A model generated the notes under the pieces. The model was not told the origin of the DNA and did not search any database. It saw only the letters and a list, made by a program, of their open reading frames with translations. A stretch of DNA of 64,000 nucleotides from Pigmentiphaga aceris (GTDB lineage Bacteria; Pseudomonadota; Gammaproteobacteria; Burkholderiales; Burkholderiaceae_B): NCBI RefSeq assembly GCF_008119665.1, contig NZ_CP043046.1, positions 620,001 to 684,000 on the forward strand, written 5' to 3'. Positions 35,964-48,702 of this stretch are shown in pieces; the stretch's first letter is position 1; each line of letters starts with the position of its first letter. The translations under genes were made by a program, and so were the position numbers.

Positions 35964-36633
35964 CTCTGCCAGGGTCCCGACTGCCGTGACTGCATCTTCT
36001 GCCGCAACAGCCGGTCAGGGACAGCGCGCTGTGCCGCCCAAGCGTTCCCTGCTGTCTCTGTACGCGGTGCTATTGGTCTGTCTCGCGCCCATTCTTGGCG
36101 CGGTGTATGCCTACTTCGCTGAATGGCGGCCGGACGGCATCAATAATTACGGCACCTTGGTCGACCCGCAGCGCCCAGTGCCTGCCGCTGACGCGCTGAC
36201 GCTTACGCAGCTGGACGGCACGCCGTTCGATCTGCGCAGCATGGCCGGCAAGTGGGTAATGCTCACGGTCGATGGCGGTGCGTGCCCGGAAGAATGCGCC
36301 AAGAAGCTGTTCATCATGCGCCAGACCCACGCCAGCACGGGCAAAGCGGTGGATCGCATTGAGCGCATCTGGCTGATTTCTGATCGTGAACCCCTGCACA
36401 CCGAGGTGATCCGCGCCTACGACGGCATGCACATGCTGCGCGCCGACCCTGCGCAACTGGCCCGTTTCCTGGCGCTGCCGGCTGACAGCGGTGATCCCTT
36501 GCAGGCTGTCGAGCAACACATCTGGCTGATCGACCCGATCGGCAATCAAATGATGCGTTTCCCGGAAAACCCAGACCCCGCACGACTGCGCAAGGATCTT
36601 GGCAAACTGCTGCACGCATCCCGGATCGGTTGA
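35932..36633 (+). CDS. SCO-like membrane-anchored protein of the oxidase cluster
   Basis: A 233-residue protein with a single membrane helix (about 45-67) and a thioredoxin-like periplasmic domain. The segment GGACPEECAKKLFIMRQ holds a CxxxC pair placed as the copper ligands of SCO proteins (CPDxCP), so it probably helps assemble CuA. I chose the TTG at 35932 because GGGAG lies six bases upstream and it overlaps the SURF1 gene by 32 bases; a GTG at 35983 is an alternative. Confidence 0.75.
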   Translation: MSDDSVRPAADSARVPTAVTASSAATAGQGQRAVPPKRSLLSLYAVLLVCLAPILGAVYAYFAEWRPDGINNYGTLVDPQRPVPAADALTLTQLDGTPFDLRSMAGKWVMLTVDGGACPEECAKKLFIMRQTHASTGKAVDRIERIWLISDREPLHTEVIRAYDGMHMLRADPAQLARFLALPADSGDPLQAVEQHIWLIDPIGNQMMRFPENPDPARLRKDLGKLLHASRIG

Positions 36634-36637
36634 ACTC

Positions 36638-37777
36638 ATGATCGCTTCATCCACGGCGAAATCGGCCGTTTCTACTTCTGCTGTCACCGCTGATCCTGCT
36701 GCCATCGAGCGTGCAAGCCGTATCCGTGCCCGTTATCGCAAGCTGATCGCCATCACGCTGTTCCTGACTTTCGACCTGATCATGTTCGGGGCTTTCGTGC
36801 GCCTGACCGACTCGGGCCTGGGTTGCCCCGACTGGCCGGGTTGCTACGCCAAGTTGTCGCCCATCGGCGCGATGCAGGATATTCGTGCGGCGGCGGAAGC
36901 CATGCCGCATGGCCCGGTCACGGTGCCCAAGGCCTGGATCGAGATGATTCACCGCTACGTGGGCACGCTGCTTGGCATCTTGATCATCGGCATCATGATC
37001 CAGGCCTGGCGTCATCGCCGGGTGCTGGAGCAGTCGCCCTGGCTGGCCACGATCATCTTGCCGGCGGTCAGTCTGCAAGGGGCTTTCGGGGCCTGGACCG
37101 TGACCCACAAGCTGATGCCTGCCATCGTGACCGCACATTTGCTGGGCGGCATGGGTTTGCTGGCCTTGCTGACCTGGTTGTCGGCCCGGCAGGGTGGGGG
37201 CACCGCGCAGCTGCCACCGGTACCCACCAAGGTTCGCCGCTGGCGCTGGGCTGCGGCCCTTGGGGTGTTCCTGCTCTTCACGCAGATTGCACTGGGTGGC
37301 TGGGTAAGCACTAACTACGCGGCCTTGGCATGCATGGATTTCCCGACTTGCCACGGTGAAGTGATCCCGGAAATGGATTTCCACGGCGGATTCTCCATCG
37401 TGCGCGGTTTGGGCGAGCTGCCCTCGGGTGAGCTGATTTCCCAGGCGGCGCTGACCGCCATCCACTGGACACACCGCAACTTTGCGTTCGTGGTGCTGAT
37501 CTATCTGGGATGGCTGGCCTGGCGACTGCGTGGCGTACCCGCCTTGGCCAAGCCTGCCCGTGGCCTGAAGCTGATGCTGGCGGTGCAAGTGCTCACCGGC
37601 CTGACCAGCATTTTCCTGCAATGGCCGCTGGTGATCGCCGTCTTGCACAATGGCGGCGCGGCAGTGCTGGTGATGCTGTGCATTACCTTGTGGGTGCGGC
37701 TGGCCGACCGGGATGCCCGGCTCGAACCGGTGCGCCTTGGTCTGGCTGCGCGCGACGCGGCGGCCGTAGGCAGATAA
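36638..37777 (+). CDS. ctaA: heme A synthase (COX15/CtaA)
   Basis: A 379-residue protein with eight membrane helices that hydroxylates heme O to heme A. The signature FVRLTDSGLGCPDWPGCY, the heme-binding histidines in IHRYVGTLLG, VTAHLLGG, IHWTHRNFAF and AVLHNGGAA are all visible. The start ATG at 36638 follows the previous stop after four bases. Confidence 0.94.
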   Translation: MIASSTAKSAVSTSAVTADPAAIERASRIRARYRKLIAITLFLTFDLIMFGAFVRLTDSGLGCPDWPGCYAKLSPIGAMQDIRAAAEAMPHGPVTVPKAWIEMIHRYVGTLLGILIIGIMIQAWRHRRVLEQSPWLATIILPAVSLQGAFGAWTVTHKLMPAIVTAHLLGGMGLLALLTWLSARQGGGTAQLPPVPTKVRRWRWAAALGVFLLFTQIALGGWVSTNYAALACMDFPTCHGEVIPEMDFHGGFSIVRGLGELPSGELISQAALTAIHWTHRNFAFVVLIYLGWLAWRLRGVPALAKPARGLKLMLAVQVLTGLTSIFLQWPLVIAVLHNGGAAVLVMLCITLWVRLADRDARLEPVRLGLAARDAAAVGR

Positions 37778-37840
37778 AATGCCGCTTTGTTTCTCAGTCG
37801 TGCGGCGTTTTCCGCGTAACTCCTGGAATTCCTGATCCGC

Positions 37841-38734
37841 ATGGCAACCTTGACGATGTCCTCCGCCTCCCTGCGACTGCGCCAATACGCGGCGCTTACC
37901 AAGCCGCGCGTGACGCAGTTGGCTGTGTTCTGCGCGGTGATCGGGATGTTTCTCGCATCGCCCGACCTGCCCGATTGGCAGGTCGTGATCTCGGCCACCA
38001 TTGGCATCTGGTTGCTGGCCGGTGCGGCGTTCGCCATCAACAGCCTGATCGAACAGCATATCGACGCCCGCATGGCGCGCACCGCCCATCGCCCGATGGC
38101 GCGCGGTGCCATCGGTGTCACGCAGGCGCTTGGTTTTTCTGGGGTGATCGGCGGAATCGGCATGGTGATTCTGTATCGCTGGGTCAATCCGCTAACCATG
38201 TGGCTGACCTTCGCCACCTTTGTGGGCTACGCGGTCATCTACACCATCATCCTGAAGCCGCGCACGCCGCAGAACATCGTGATCGGTGGCCTGTCGGGTG
38301 CCATGCCGCCTGCATTGGGCTGGGCCGCAGTGGCCAATGCCGTGCCTGCCGAGGCCTGGCTGCTGGTGATGATCATCTTCGTGTGGACGCCGCCGCACTT
38401 CTGGGCGCTGGCCTTGTATCGCACTGCGGACTATGAAAAGTCCGGCTTGCCGATGCTGCCGGTGACGCACGGCCGCCACATCACGCTGCTGCACATGCTG
38501 CTCTATAGCATCGCGTTGCTGGCCACGACTGTGCTGCCTTACGTGATCCGCATGAGCGGCGAGCTGTACCTGGTCAGCGCGCTGATCCTGGGCGCGATAT
38601 TCCTGGGGTATTCGATTGGGCTGTATCGGAACTACAGCGACGCACTGGCGCGCAAGATGTTCAAGTTCTCGATCCTGTACCTGTCCTTGCTGTTCCTGGC
38701 CTTGCTGCTGGATCACTGGCTGATCGTCACCTGA
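37841..38734 (+). CDS. ctaB: protoheme IX farnesyltransferase (heme O synthase)
   Basis: A 297-residue UbiA-family prenyltransferase with about nine helices. The Asp-rich prenyl-diphosphate motif appears as [19 protein letters not shown], and the second as YKLTDYEKSG-like [16 protein letters not shown]. It makes heme O from heme B, the step before CtaA. It is the last gene of the oxidase cluster here; a canonical sco gene, often found next in related bacteria, is absent. Confidence 0.95.
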   Translation: MATLTMSSASLRLRQYAALTKPRVTQLAVFCAVIGMFLASPDLPDWQVVISATIGIWLLAGAAFAINSLIEQHIDARMARTAHRPMARGAIGVTQALGFSGVIGGIGMVILYRWVNPLTMWLTFATFVGYAVIYTIILKPRTPQNIVIGGLSGAMPPALGWAAVANAVPAEAWLLVMIIFVWTPPHFWALALYRTADYEKSGLPMLPVTHGRHITLLHMLLYSIALLATTVLPYVIRMSGELYLVSALILGAIFLGYSIGLYRNYSDALARKMFKFSILYLSLLFLALLLDHWLIVT

Positions 38735-38758
38735 TTGTGACCTGCTCGTGACCTGTTC
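38726..38758 (+). repeat. three 11-bp tandem repeats across the ctaB stop codon
   Basis: GTCACCTGATT (38726), GTGACCTGCTC (38737) and GTGACCTGTTC (38748) follow each other exactly; the first contains the ctaB TGA stop. Confidence 0.85.
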
Positions 38759-38801
38759 GCCGTGCAGGCTCACGCCTGCAGACAATGCAAAAGCGACAGG
38801 C

Positions 38802-38829
38802 AAAAAAACGGGGCACCCTTGGGTGCCCC
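38802..38829 (-). terminator. intrinsic terminator on the minus strand
   Basis: GGGGCACCC, two-base loop, GGGTGCCCC, then on the minus strand G and seven T residues (A-run 38802-38808 on the plus strand). No minus-strand protein gene lies upstream of it. On the plus strand it has only a weak T tail. Confidence 0.8.
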
Positions 38830-38980
38830 TTATCAATCCGTCTCGCAGGATTGGGGGAGGAGAAAAAATCGAGACGGTGTCGCGCATTGGATCGACCTAG
38901 GGCCGGACGCAACCGGCAGGCGGGGGAGCAAGCCGGTCGCCACACAAAACGCTCTCTCAGGTTTTGCGCGCCAATACAAG
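38802..38980 (-). ncRNA. candidate small RNA with an anti-Shine-Dalgarno loop
   Basis: Directly before the minus-strand terminator, CCGTCTCG (38877-38870) and CGAGACGG (38845-38838) form an 8-bp stem whose 24-base loop contains TTTTTTCTCCTCCCCC on the minus strand, a sequence able to pair with ribosome-binding sites. A stem with an exposed C/U-rich loop followed by an intrinsic terminator is the layout of several trans-acting sRNA families. The 5' end near 38980 is a guess; no clear promoter was identified. Confidence 0.5.
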
Positions 38981-39383
38981 TTTGAGCACCCGCAGCGGTG
39001 GAAGTTTCAGCAAACTGACAACAAACCCCAAGCCAAAAAGTAACAAAAAGATTCAGCGCATGATCAGCATAAGGCTGGCAGGGGAAAGGTCTGCACATGC
39101 ATGCAGCCGCTCATCCGAGTGCCAAAAACCGCCACGCATAGGCCAATCGGGATAGTACAAGTCATGCGCAAAGCAGGCTTTTGGCGTCGTCGCGTGTACC
39201 AAATTCCACCGTGTTCCACCCGTCTGCCTGGGTGACAGATATCGGGATGGTGCGAGTAAGATTCGTTTTCATTCTGATTCTTTCCTGACGAATCGTAGTC
39301 TTCTGATGGCTTCGTCAGCGACGCTGCACTTTTTTCTTTCAGTAGGTGCCTGACCTCGTCAGGCCTTTGTTCAAGGTTCCTTC
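38980..39383 (+). promoter_or_regulatory. leader of the TonB receptor gene with a Fur-like box
   Basis: No gene seen. TAAGATTCGTTTTCATTCTGA (starting near 39259) is a partial match to the Fur 7-1-7 repeat. Further down, CCTGAC-CTC-GTCAGG (about 39349-39363) is a small stem-loop next to the ribosome site. Iron-dependent repression of the receptor is therefore plausible. Confidence 0.45.
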
Positions 39384-41552
39384 ATGCAATCCCGATTCGG
39401 CCGCCATGTTCTGCCTGAGTCCCGCTTCGCGCTTACCTCACTCACTTCCTTGATCCGCCAGTGTCTGGGCGCGGGTCTCGCGGTTGTCGCCGTGGGCGCA
39501 ACGGCGCAGACGACGCCGCCGAAGGCGCTGGGAGAAGTCGAGGTCAGCGGCCAATCCGAAGCGATTGGCGGATTGCAGAAGACCTACTCGGGCGGCCAAT
39601 TCGCGCGCGGTGGCGACCTGGGCATCCTGGGCCGTACCGACTTGATGGACGTGCCCTTCAGCACCACCAACTACACCTCGGAACTGATCAACAACCAGCA
39701 AGGCCGCACGATTGCTGATGTGGTCATGAACGACGCGTCGGTGCGCACCTTGCAGGCGCGTGGCGGATACGGCGACGACTTCCAGATTCGTGGCTTCACG
39801 GTGGGCTCGCGCGACACCAGCATCAACGGCCTGTATGGTCTGTCGCCGGCCACGCGCGTGCCGCTGGAAATCATCGAACGTGTGGAAGTGCTGAAAGGCC
39901 CCGGTTCCTTGACCAACGGTGTCGGCCCCAGCCAGAGCATTGGCGGTGCGATCAATGTGGTGACCAAGCGCGCAGACGATGCGCCGCTGAACCGCGTGAC
40001 CGCTACCTACATGGGCGAAAGGCAATTCGGTACCGCCGTGGACATCGGCCGTCGCTTCGGTCAGGACAACCAATGGGGTGTGCGCGCCAACGCGGCATAT
40101 CGCAATGGCGAAGGCAACATCGACAACGGCCGTGAGCGCGTAAGCCTGGGGTCGCTTGGCGTTGACTACGCGGGTGCGCGCCTGCGTTGGTCGGGTGACT
40201 TGTTCTACGTCGATAACAAGACCACCAATTTCCGTCCGCAGAGCGCCTTCCTGGCCGGCATCACGCAGTTGCCCGCCGTGCCGGACAGCCGTTCGACCTT
40301 CTACCCGGGTGCCGTGCTGTCGGATGAGTCCAAGACCGCCATCACCCGCGCGGAATATGACATTACCGACAGCACCACTGTGTACGGTGCCTTGGGTTAC
40401 ACCGACGGTTCCAGCGACCAGAATTTCCCGACCGCAGTCAGCCGGATCAACTCGCAGGGCCTGTTCACGGTTCGCAACGGCTACTACGACGAATACAACA
40501 AGACCACGTCGGGTGATCTCGGCGTGCGCACCAAGTTCAAGACCGGCGACATCGGCCACACCGTGGTGCTGGGTGCCAACCTGATGCAGCGCGAAACCGG
40601 CTTCTTCTATCAGCTGACGACGCCTGCGACTGGCATTCCGTCGAGCATCTACAACCCGTCGCCGCTGCCGGCCATCAACTTCCAGCGTGGCTCGCCCAGC
40701 AAGACTGCCGAACTTGAGCAGTACAGCGTTGCGCTGGCTGACACAATGAGCTTCTTCGATGATCGCTTCCTGGTTACCGCAGGCCTGCGCGACCAGACCA
40801 TCAACCAGAAAAGCGTGAATGGCTCGGTGGGTTACAAGGACAGCGCGGTCACTCCGCTGCTGGGCCTGGTCTTCAAGCCGATTCGCGATACCTCGGTGTA
40901 CTACAACTACACCGCCGGCCTGCAGGCAGGTGGCATTGCTGGCCCCAGCACGGCCAATGCTGGTCAGGTCTTTGCGCCGCAAAAGTCCAAGCAGCATGAA
41001 GTGGGCTTGAAGCGCGACTGGGGTTCACTGATCACCCAAGTGGCTTACTACGAGATCGAACGCCCCACCTCGACGACGGAAAACAACGTCTACAGCTTCG
41101 GCGGCAAGCAGCGCAATCGTGGTCTGGAATTGTCGGCTTACGGCGAAGTGACGCGCGGTTTGCGTGCCATGGCTAGCGCCTCGTTCAACGATGCCACGCT
41201 GGTGCGCACGGCCAACGGCCTGAACCAGGGCAACGACGCCAACGGCGTGCCGGAACGTACCTTCAATGTCGGCCTGGATTGGGATATCCCGGGCGTCGAA
41301 GGCCTGAGCGTCAACGGCCGTGTCATCAATACTTCGGCCATGTGGTACGACGCCGCAAATCGTCTGCGCATGCCGTCGTGGACCCGCGTGGACATCGGCG
41401 CGCGTTACGCAACCAAGGTTGCCGGCAAGTCGGTGGTGTTCCGTGCCAACCTGGAAAACGTGGCTGATCGCGCGTACTGGGTGACTGCATCGGGCTACGC
41501 CACTGTGGGTGCACCGCGCACGCTGATGCTGTCGGCGCAGATGGACTTCTGA
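39384..41552 (+). CDS. TonB-dependent siderophore receptor
   Basis: A 722-residue outer-membrane receptor: signal peptide (about 1-42, ending ATAQ), plug domain (about 60-190) with IERVEVLKGPGSLTNG and GGAINVVTKR, and a 22-strand barrel ending in the outer-membrane signature LMLSAQMDF. SSVGRSDLMD-like GRTDLMDVPFSTTNYT resembles ferrichrome/hydroxamate receptors. There is no N-terminal signalling domain, so it should not control an ECF sigma factor. It stands alone, without TonB or siderophore genes, between ctaB and rpoH. Confidence 0.92.
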   Translation: MQSRFGRHVLPESRFALTSLTSLIRQCLGAGLAVVAVGATAQTTPPKALGEVEVSGQSEAIGGLQKTYSGGQFARGGDLGILGRTDLMDVPFSTTNYTSELINNQQGRTIADVVMNDASVRTLQARGGYGDDFQIRGFTVGSRDTSINGLYGLSPATRVPLEIIERVEVLKGPGSLTNGVGPSQSIGGAINVVTKRADDAPLNRVTATYMGERQFGTAVDIGRRFGQDNQWGVRANAAYRNGEGNIDNGRERVSLGSLGVDYAGARLRWSGDLFYVDNKTTNFRPQSAFLAGITQLPAVPDSRSTFYPGAVLSDESKTAITRAEYDITDSTTVYGALGYTDGSSDQNFPTAVSRINSQGLFTVRNGYYDEYNKTTSGDLGVRTKFKTGDIGHTVVLGANLMQRETGFFYQLTTPATGIPSSIYNPSPLPAINFQRGSPSKTAELEQYSVALADTMSFFDDRFLVTAGLRDQTINQKSVNGSVGYKDSAVTPLLGLVFKPIRDTSVYYNYTAGLQAGGIAGPSTANAGQVFAPQKSKQHEVGLKRDWGSLITQVAYYEIERPTSTTENNVYSFGGKQRNRGLELSAYGEVTRGLRAMASASFNDATLVRTANGLNQGNDANGVPERTFNVGLDWDIPGVEGLSVNGRVINTSAMWYDAANRLRMPSWTRVDIGARYATKVAGKSVVFRANLENVADRAYWVTASGYATVGAPRTLMLSAQMDF

Positions 41553-41621
41553 TCCCAGGGCGGGCCTGTATTCAAGGCCCGCACTCAGGGACAGCGTCCC
41601 ACCCAGCTTTGCTGGCAGACG

Positions 41622-41675
41622 AAAAAACGCCCCGGAAATCAGGACAAATGTCCGATTTCCGGGGCGTTTTCTTTT
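41622..41675. terminator. terminator between the receptor gene and rpoH
   Basis: AAAACGCCCCGGAAATC and GATTTCCGGGGCGTTTT form a 17-bp stem around a GGACAAATGTCC loop that itself pairs; T-rich tails occur on both sides, so it can end both converging transcripts. Confidence 0.92.
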
Positions 41676-41750
41676 GGGCGCACAATCTTGGGGGCGTCCA
41701 GTCTTCAGGTGCGCAACACGAGCAGCAGCGCTGCCCGCGTTGTTTCAAGC

Positions 41751-42653
41751 TCAGGCGTATTCAGCCAGTGCCGTACGCATCTTGCCCATGGCGCGTGCCT
41801 CGATCTGGCGAATGCGCTCGGCCGATACGCCGAATTCATCAGCCAATTCCTGCAGCGTCGAGCCGCCATCATCCTGCAGCCAGCGCGCTTCAATGATGCG
41901 ACGCGAGCGGGCATCCAGCGTGTCGATGGCACCCAGCAAGCCCTGGCCTTGCAACTTGTCGCGCTCACGGCTTTCCAGCACGCGGGTCGGCTCTTGCTGA
42001 CCTTCGTCCGACAGGTAGGCAATCGGAGCGAACTCCGATTCGCCGTCGTCGTTGCGGCCTTCGAGCGCCATGTCCTGACCCGACAGACGAACTTCCATCT
42101 CGGACACGTCTTCCGGGCGAACATTCAGCTTGGTCGCAATGTCGGCAACCTGGTCGCCGGTCAATGCGTTGGCATCGCGCTTCATGCTGCGCAGGTTGAA
42201 GAACAGCTTGCGCTGAGCCTTGGTCGTCGCAACCTTGACCAGACGCCAGTTCTTCAAGATGTACTCATGAATCTCGGCCTTGACCCAGTGGATCGCGAAC
42301 GACACCAGGCGCACGCCACGATCAGGATCGAAGCGCTTGACCGCCTTCATCAGACCGACGTTACCTTCCTGAACCAGGTCGGCGTGGGGCAGGCCGTAGC
42401 CCAGGTACTGGCGCGCGATCGACACGACCAGACGCAGGTGCGACAGGATCAGTTCGCGCGCAGCCGACAGGTCTTCGTCGTCGCGGAACTTGCGCGCCAG
42501 ACGGCCTTCTTCTTCCACAGTCAGCATCGGCAGACGATTGACGGCGGAAATATACGCATCGATGGTGCCGAGCGCGCCCGGGTTGGCGATTGCCAAGGCA
42601 AGCGCATTGGCCGAATGGGGAGCCGGAACTGCAAACGAAGCGGTGGAATTCAT
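41751..42653 (-). CDS. rpoH: heat-shock sigma factor RpoH (sigma-32)
   Basis: A 300-residue sigma factor. Region 2 includes DLVQEGNVGLMKAVKRFDPDRGVRL-type sequence ending in SFAIHWVKAEIHEYI, the RpoH box is QRKLFFNLR, and region 4 ends with LQELADEFGVSAERIRQIEARA. It directs transcription of chaperones and proteases, such as hslVU in this window. The start has a perfect AGGAGG. A CIRCE operator lies 29 bases upstream. Confidence 0.97.
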   Translation of the reverse strand: MNSTASFAVPAPHSANALALAIANPGALGTIDAYISAVNRLPMLTVEEEGRLARKFRDDEDLSAARELILSHLRLVVSIARQYLGYGLPHADLVQEGNVGLMKAVKRFDPDRGVRLVSFAIHWVKAEIHEYILKNWRLVKVATTKAQRKLFFNLRSMKRDANALTGDQVADIATKLNVRPEDVSEMEVRLSGQDMALEGRNDDGESEFAPIAYLSDEGQQEPTRVLESRERDKLQGQGLLGAIDTLDARSRRIIEARWLQDDGGSTLQELADEFGVSAERIRQIEARAMGKMRTALAEYA

Positions 42654-42681
42654 ATAACGATACCTCCTGATGGAGATGATG

Positions 42682-42708
42682 TTAGCACTCGGTATAGTGG
42701 AGTGCTAA
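42682..42708 (-). promoter_or_regulatory. CIRCE element (HrcA operator) upstream of rpoH
   Basis: TTAGCACTC, nine bases, GAGTGCTAA: a perfect copy of the CIRCE inverted repeat. It lies in the rpoH 5' region, between the start codon (42653) and any upstream promoter, where HrcA binding would repress rpoH. Confidence 0.93.
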
Positions 42709-42897
42709 TCAAGCATCACGATCGGCGCGATAGCCAAAACATATATTGGTGCAGCGCACAGATAAGTAGAAGACTGCCTTGGCAGCAAATGGTTCACAAA
42801 GCCCGTTTGCAACTCGTAGCCATACGTTTCCGTGTGCGGATCGGGTGCCATGCCTTTAGTTCTTTGTCGTGGTCAACCTTAAGGATCCTTCCCCTGC

Positions 42898-43572
42898 ATG
42901 GCTCGCCTAGCTCGCTTATACGCGCCCGATATTCCCCAATTGTTGCAAGCACGCTTTGTGCCCGAAACGCCCGGGGCAGCGCGCAGCCTGGAGCGTGTGG
43001 CGCACTGGATGGCCGAGGAATTGCGCGGCAAATCGATCGCCGTCCATGCCTGGGTAGTCCTGCCAGATCAGTGGATTGCCTTGGCCACGCCGGGCGGGCC
43101 ACGTGATCTGCCGCGTCTGGTACAGGGTATGGGCCGTCGGCTGACGGGCGATTGGGGCGGCGCGGTCTTTGCCGGCCGCTATCACTCCGCGCTGGTGGAG
43201 CCGGGCAACTGGGTGCTTCGCGCCATGCTGTGGCTGGAGAGCCAGCCTGTATTGCAGGGCCTTGTGTCCGAGGCAGAGCAGTGGCGGCTTGGGTCAACCA
43301 GTGTGCATACCGGGGCGGGCAGCAGCCCGCTGGTGGTCGATCACCCTGATTACTGGGCGTCGGGCAACACCCCATTCGATCGCCAGGCACGGTATCGCGA
43401 AGCCTTGCAGGCCGGCCTGGGGTCAGAGGCGCGCAAGGCCATCGAGCGGGCGCTGCATGGTCAGTGGGCCTTGGGGGATGCGAATTTTGTGGCGGGGCTC
43501 GAAACCGGGGAGCGTCGCGCGGCACCGGCAAAACGGGGGCGTCCAAGAAAGGACTCGCTCGACCAGGGGTAA
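42898..43572 (+). CDS. REP-associated tyrosine transposase homologue lacking the HUH motif
   Basis: A 224-residue protein. The start MARLARLY, the segment AWVVLPDQWIALATP (residues 51-65), GRYHSALVEPGNWVLRAMLW (94-113) and the tail RGRPRKD follow the plan of Y1/REP-type (TnpA-REP) transposases. In active enzymes the middle segment reads MPNHVHLL; here the two metal-binding histidines are Gln58 and Ile60, while a Tyr (96) is kept. It is therefore probably not catalytic. It stands between rpoH and gltB without flanking repeats and is likely vertically kept rather than mobile. Confidence 0.65.
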   Translation: MARLARLYAPDIPQLLQARFVPETPGAARSLERVAHWMAEELRGKSIAVHAWVVLPDQWIALATPGGPRDLPRLVQGMGRRLTGDWGGAVFAGRYHSALVEPGNWVLRAMLWLESQPVLQGLVSEAEQWRLGSTSVHTGAGSSPLVVDHPDYWASGNTPFDRQARYREALQAGLGSEARKAIERALHGQWALGDANFVAGLETGERRAAPAKRGRPRKDSLDQG

Positions 43573-43580
43573 GCCACTGT

Positions 43581-43610
43581 TTAACAAGGGTTTACCCTTT
43601 ATTTTATGAT
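43581..43610 (+). promoter_or_regulatory. candidate gltB promoter with operator-like palindrome in the spacer
   Basis: TTAACA (43581-43586), 18 bp, TATGAT (43605-43610), each one base from consensus. AAGGGT-TT-ACCCTT (43586-43599) fills most of the spacer, so a bound regulator would block polymerase. The leader to the gltB ATG is about 190 bases and contains a GGCGTC-GACGCC stem near 43776. Confidence 0.5.
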
Positions 43611-43808
43611 CCGTCCCTAATTTAAATTCCCACATTTGGTGCGTGGAGTATAAATGGGGACGTACCATTGAATTATTTCTTGCATGGGCTGGTGCAGCGC
43701 AGTATCTTTCGTATCCGCTGCGCGATATCCCTATGGGGGAATTGCCCCTGTCGCCGCGAACTATTTCCCTTACGGCGTCTTCTGGACGCCGGTGCTCCGG
43801 AGTACGCC

Positions 43809-48581
<4,773 letters not shown>

Positions 48582-48607
48582 TCGCAACGCGATCTGAACC
48601 TTGCACC

Positions 48608-48677
48608 GGGCCGCCCCAGCGGCGGCCCGACTATCTATCAGACTTTGACGGACGCGCGTCGCCAATGCGGCGCGTCC
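48608..48677 (+). other. two stem-loops between gltB and gltD
   Basis: GGGCCGCC/GGCGGCCC (48608-48628) and GGACGCG/CGCGTCC (48650-48677) are stable stems without T-runs. They may set the ratio of the two subunits by partial termination or mRNA protection. Confidence 0.5.
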
Positions 48678-48702
48678 GACACCGGATCATCAGGACACAA
48701 TC

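Noticed and set aside
42898..43572. Active insertion sequence
   Set aside because: No terminal repeats or target duplication seen and the catalytic histidines are missing.
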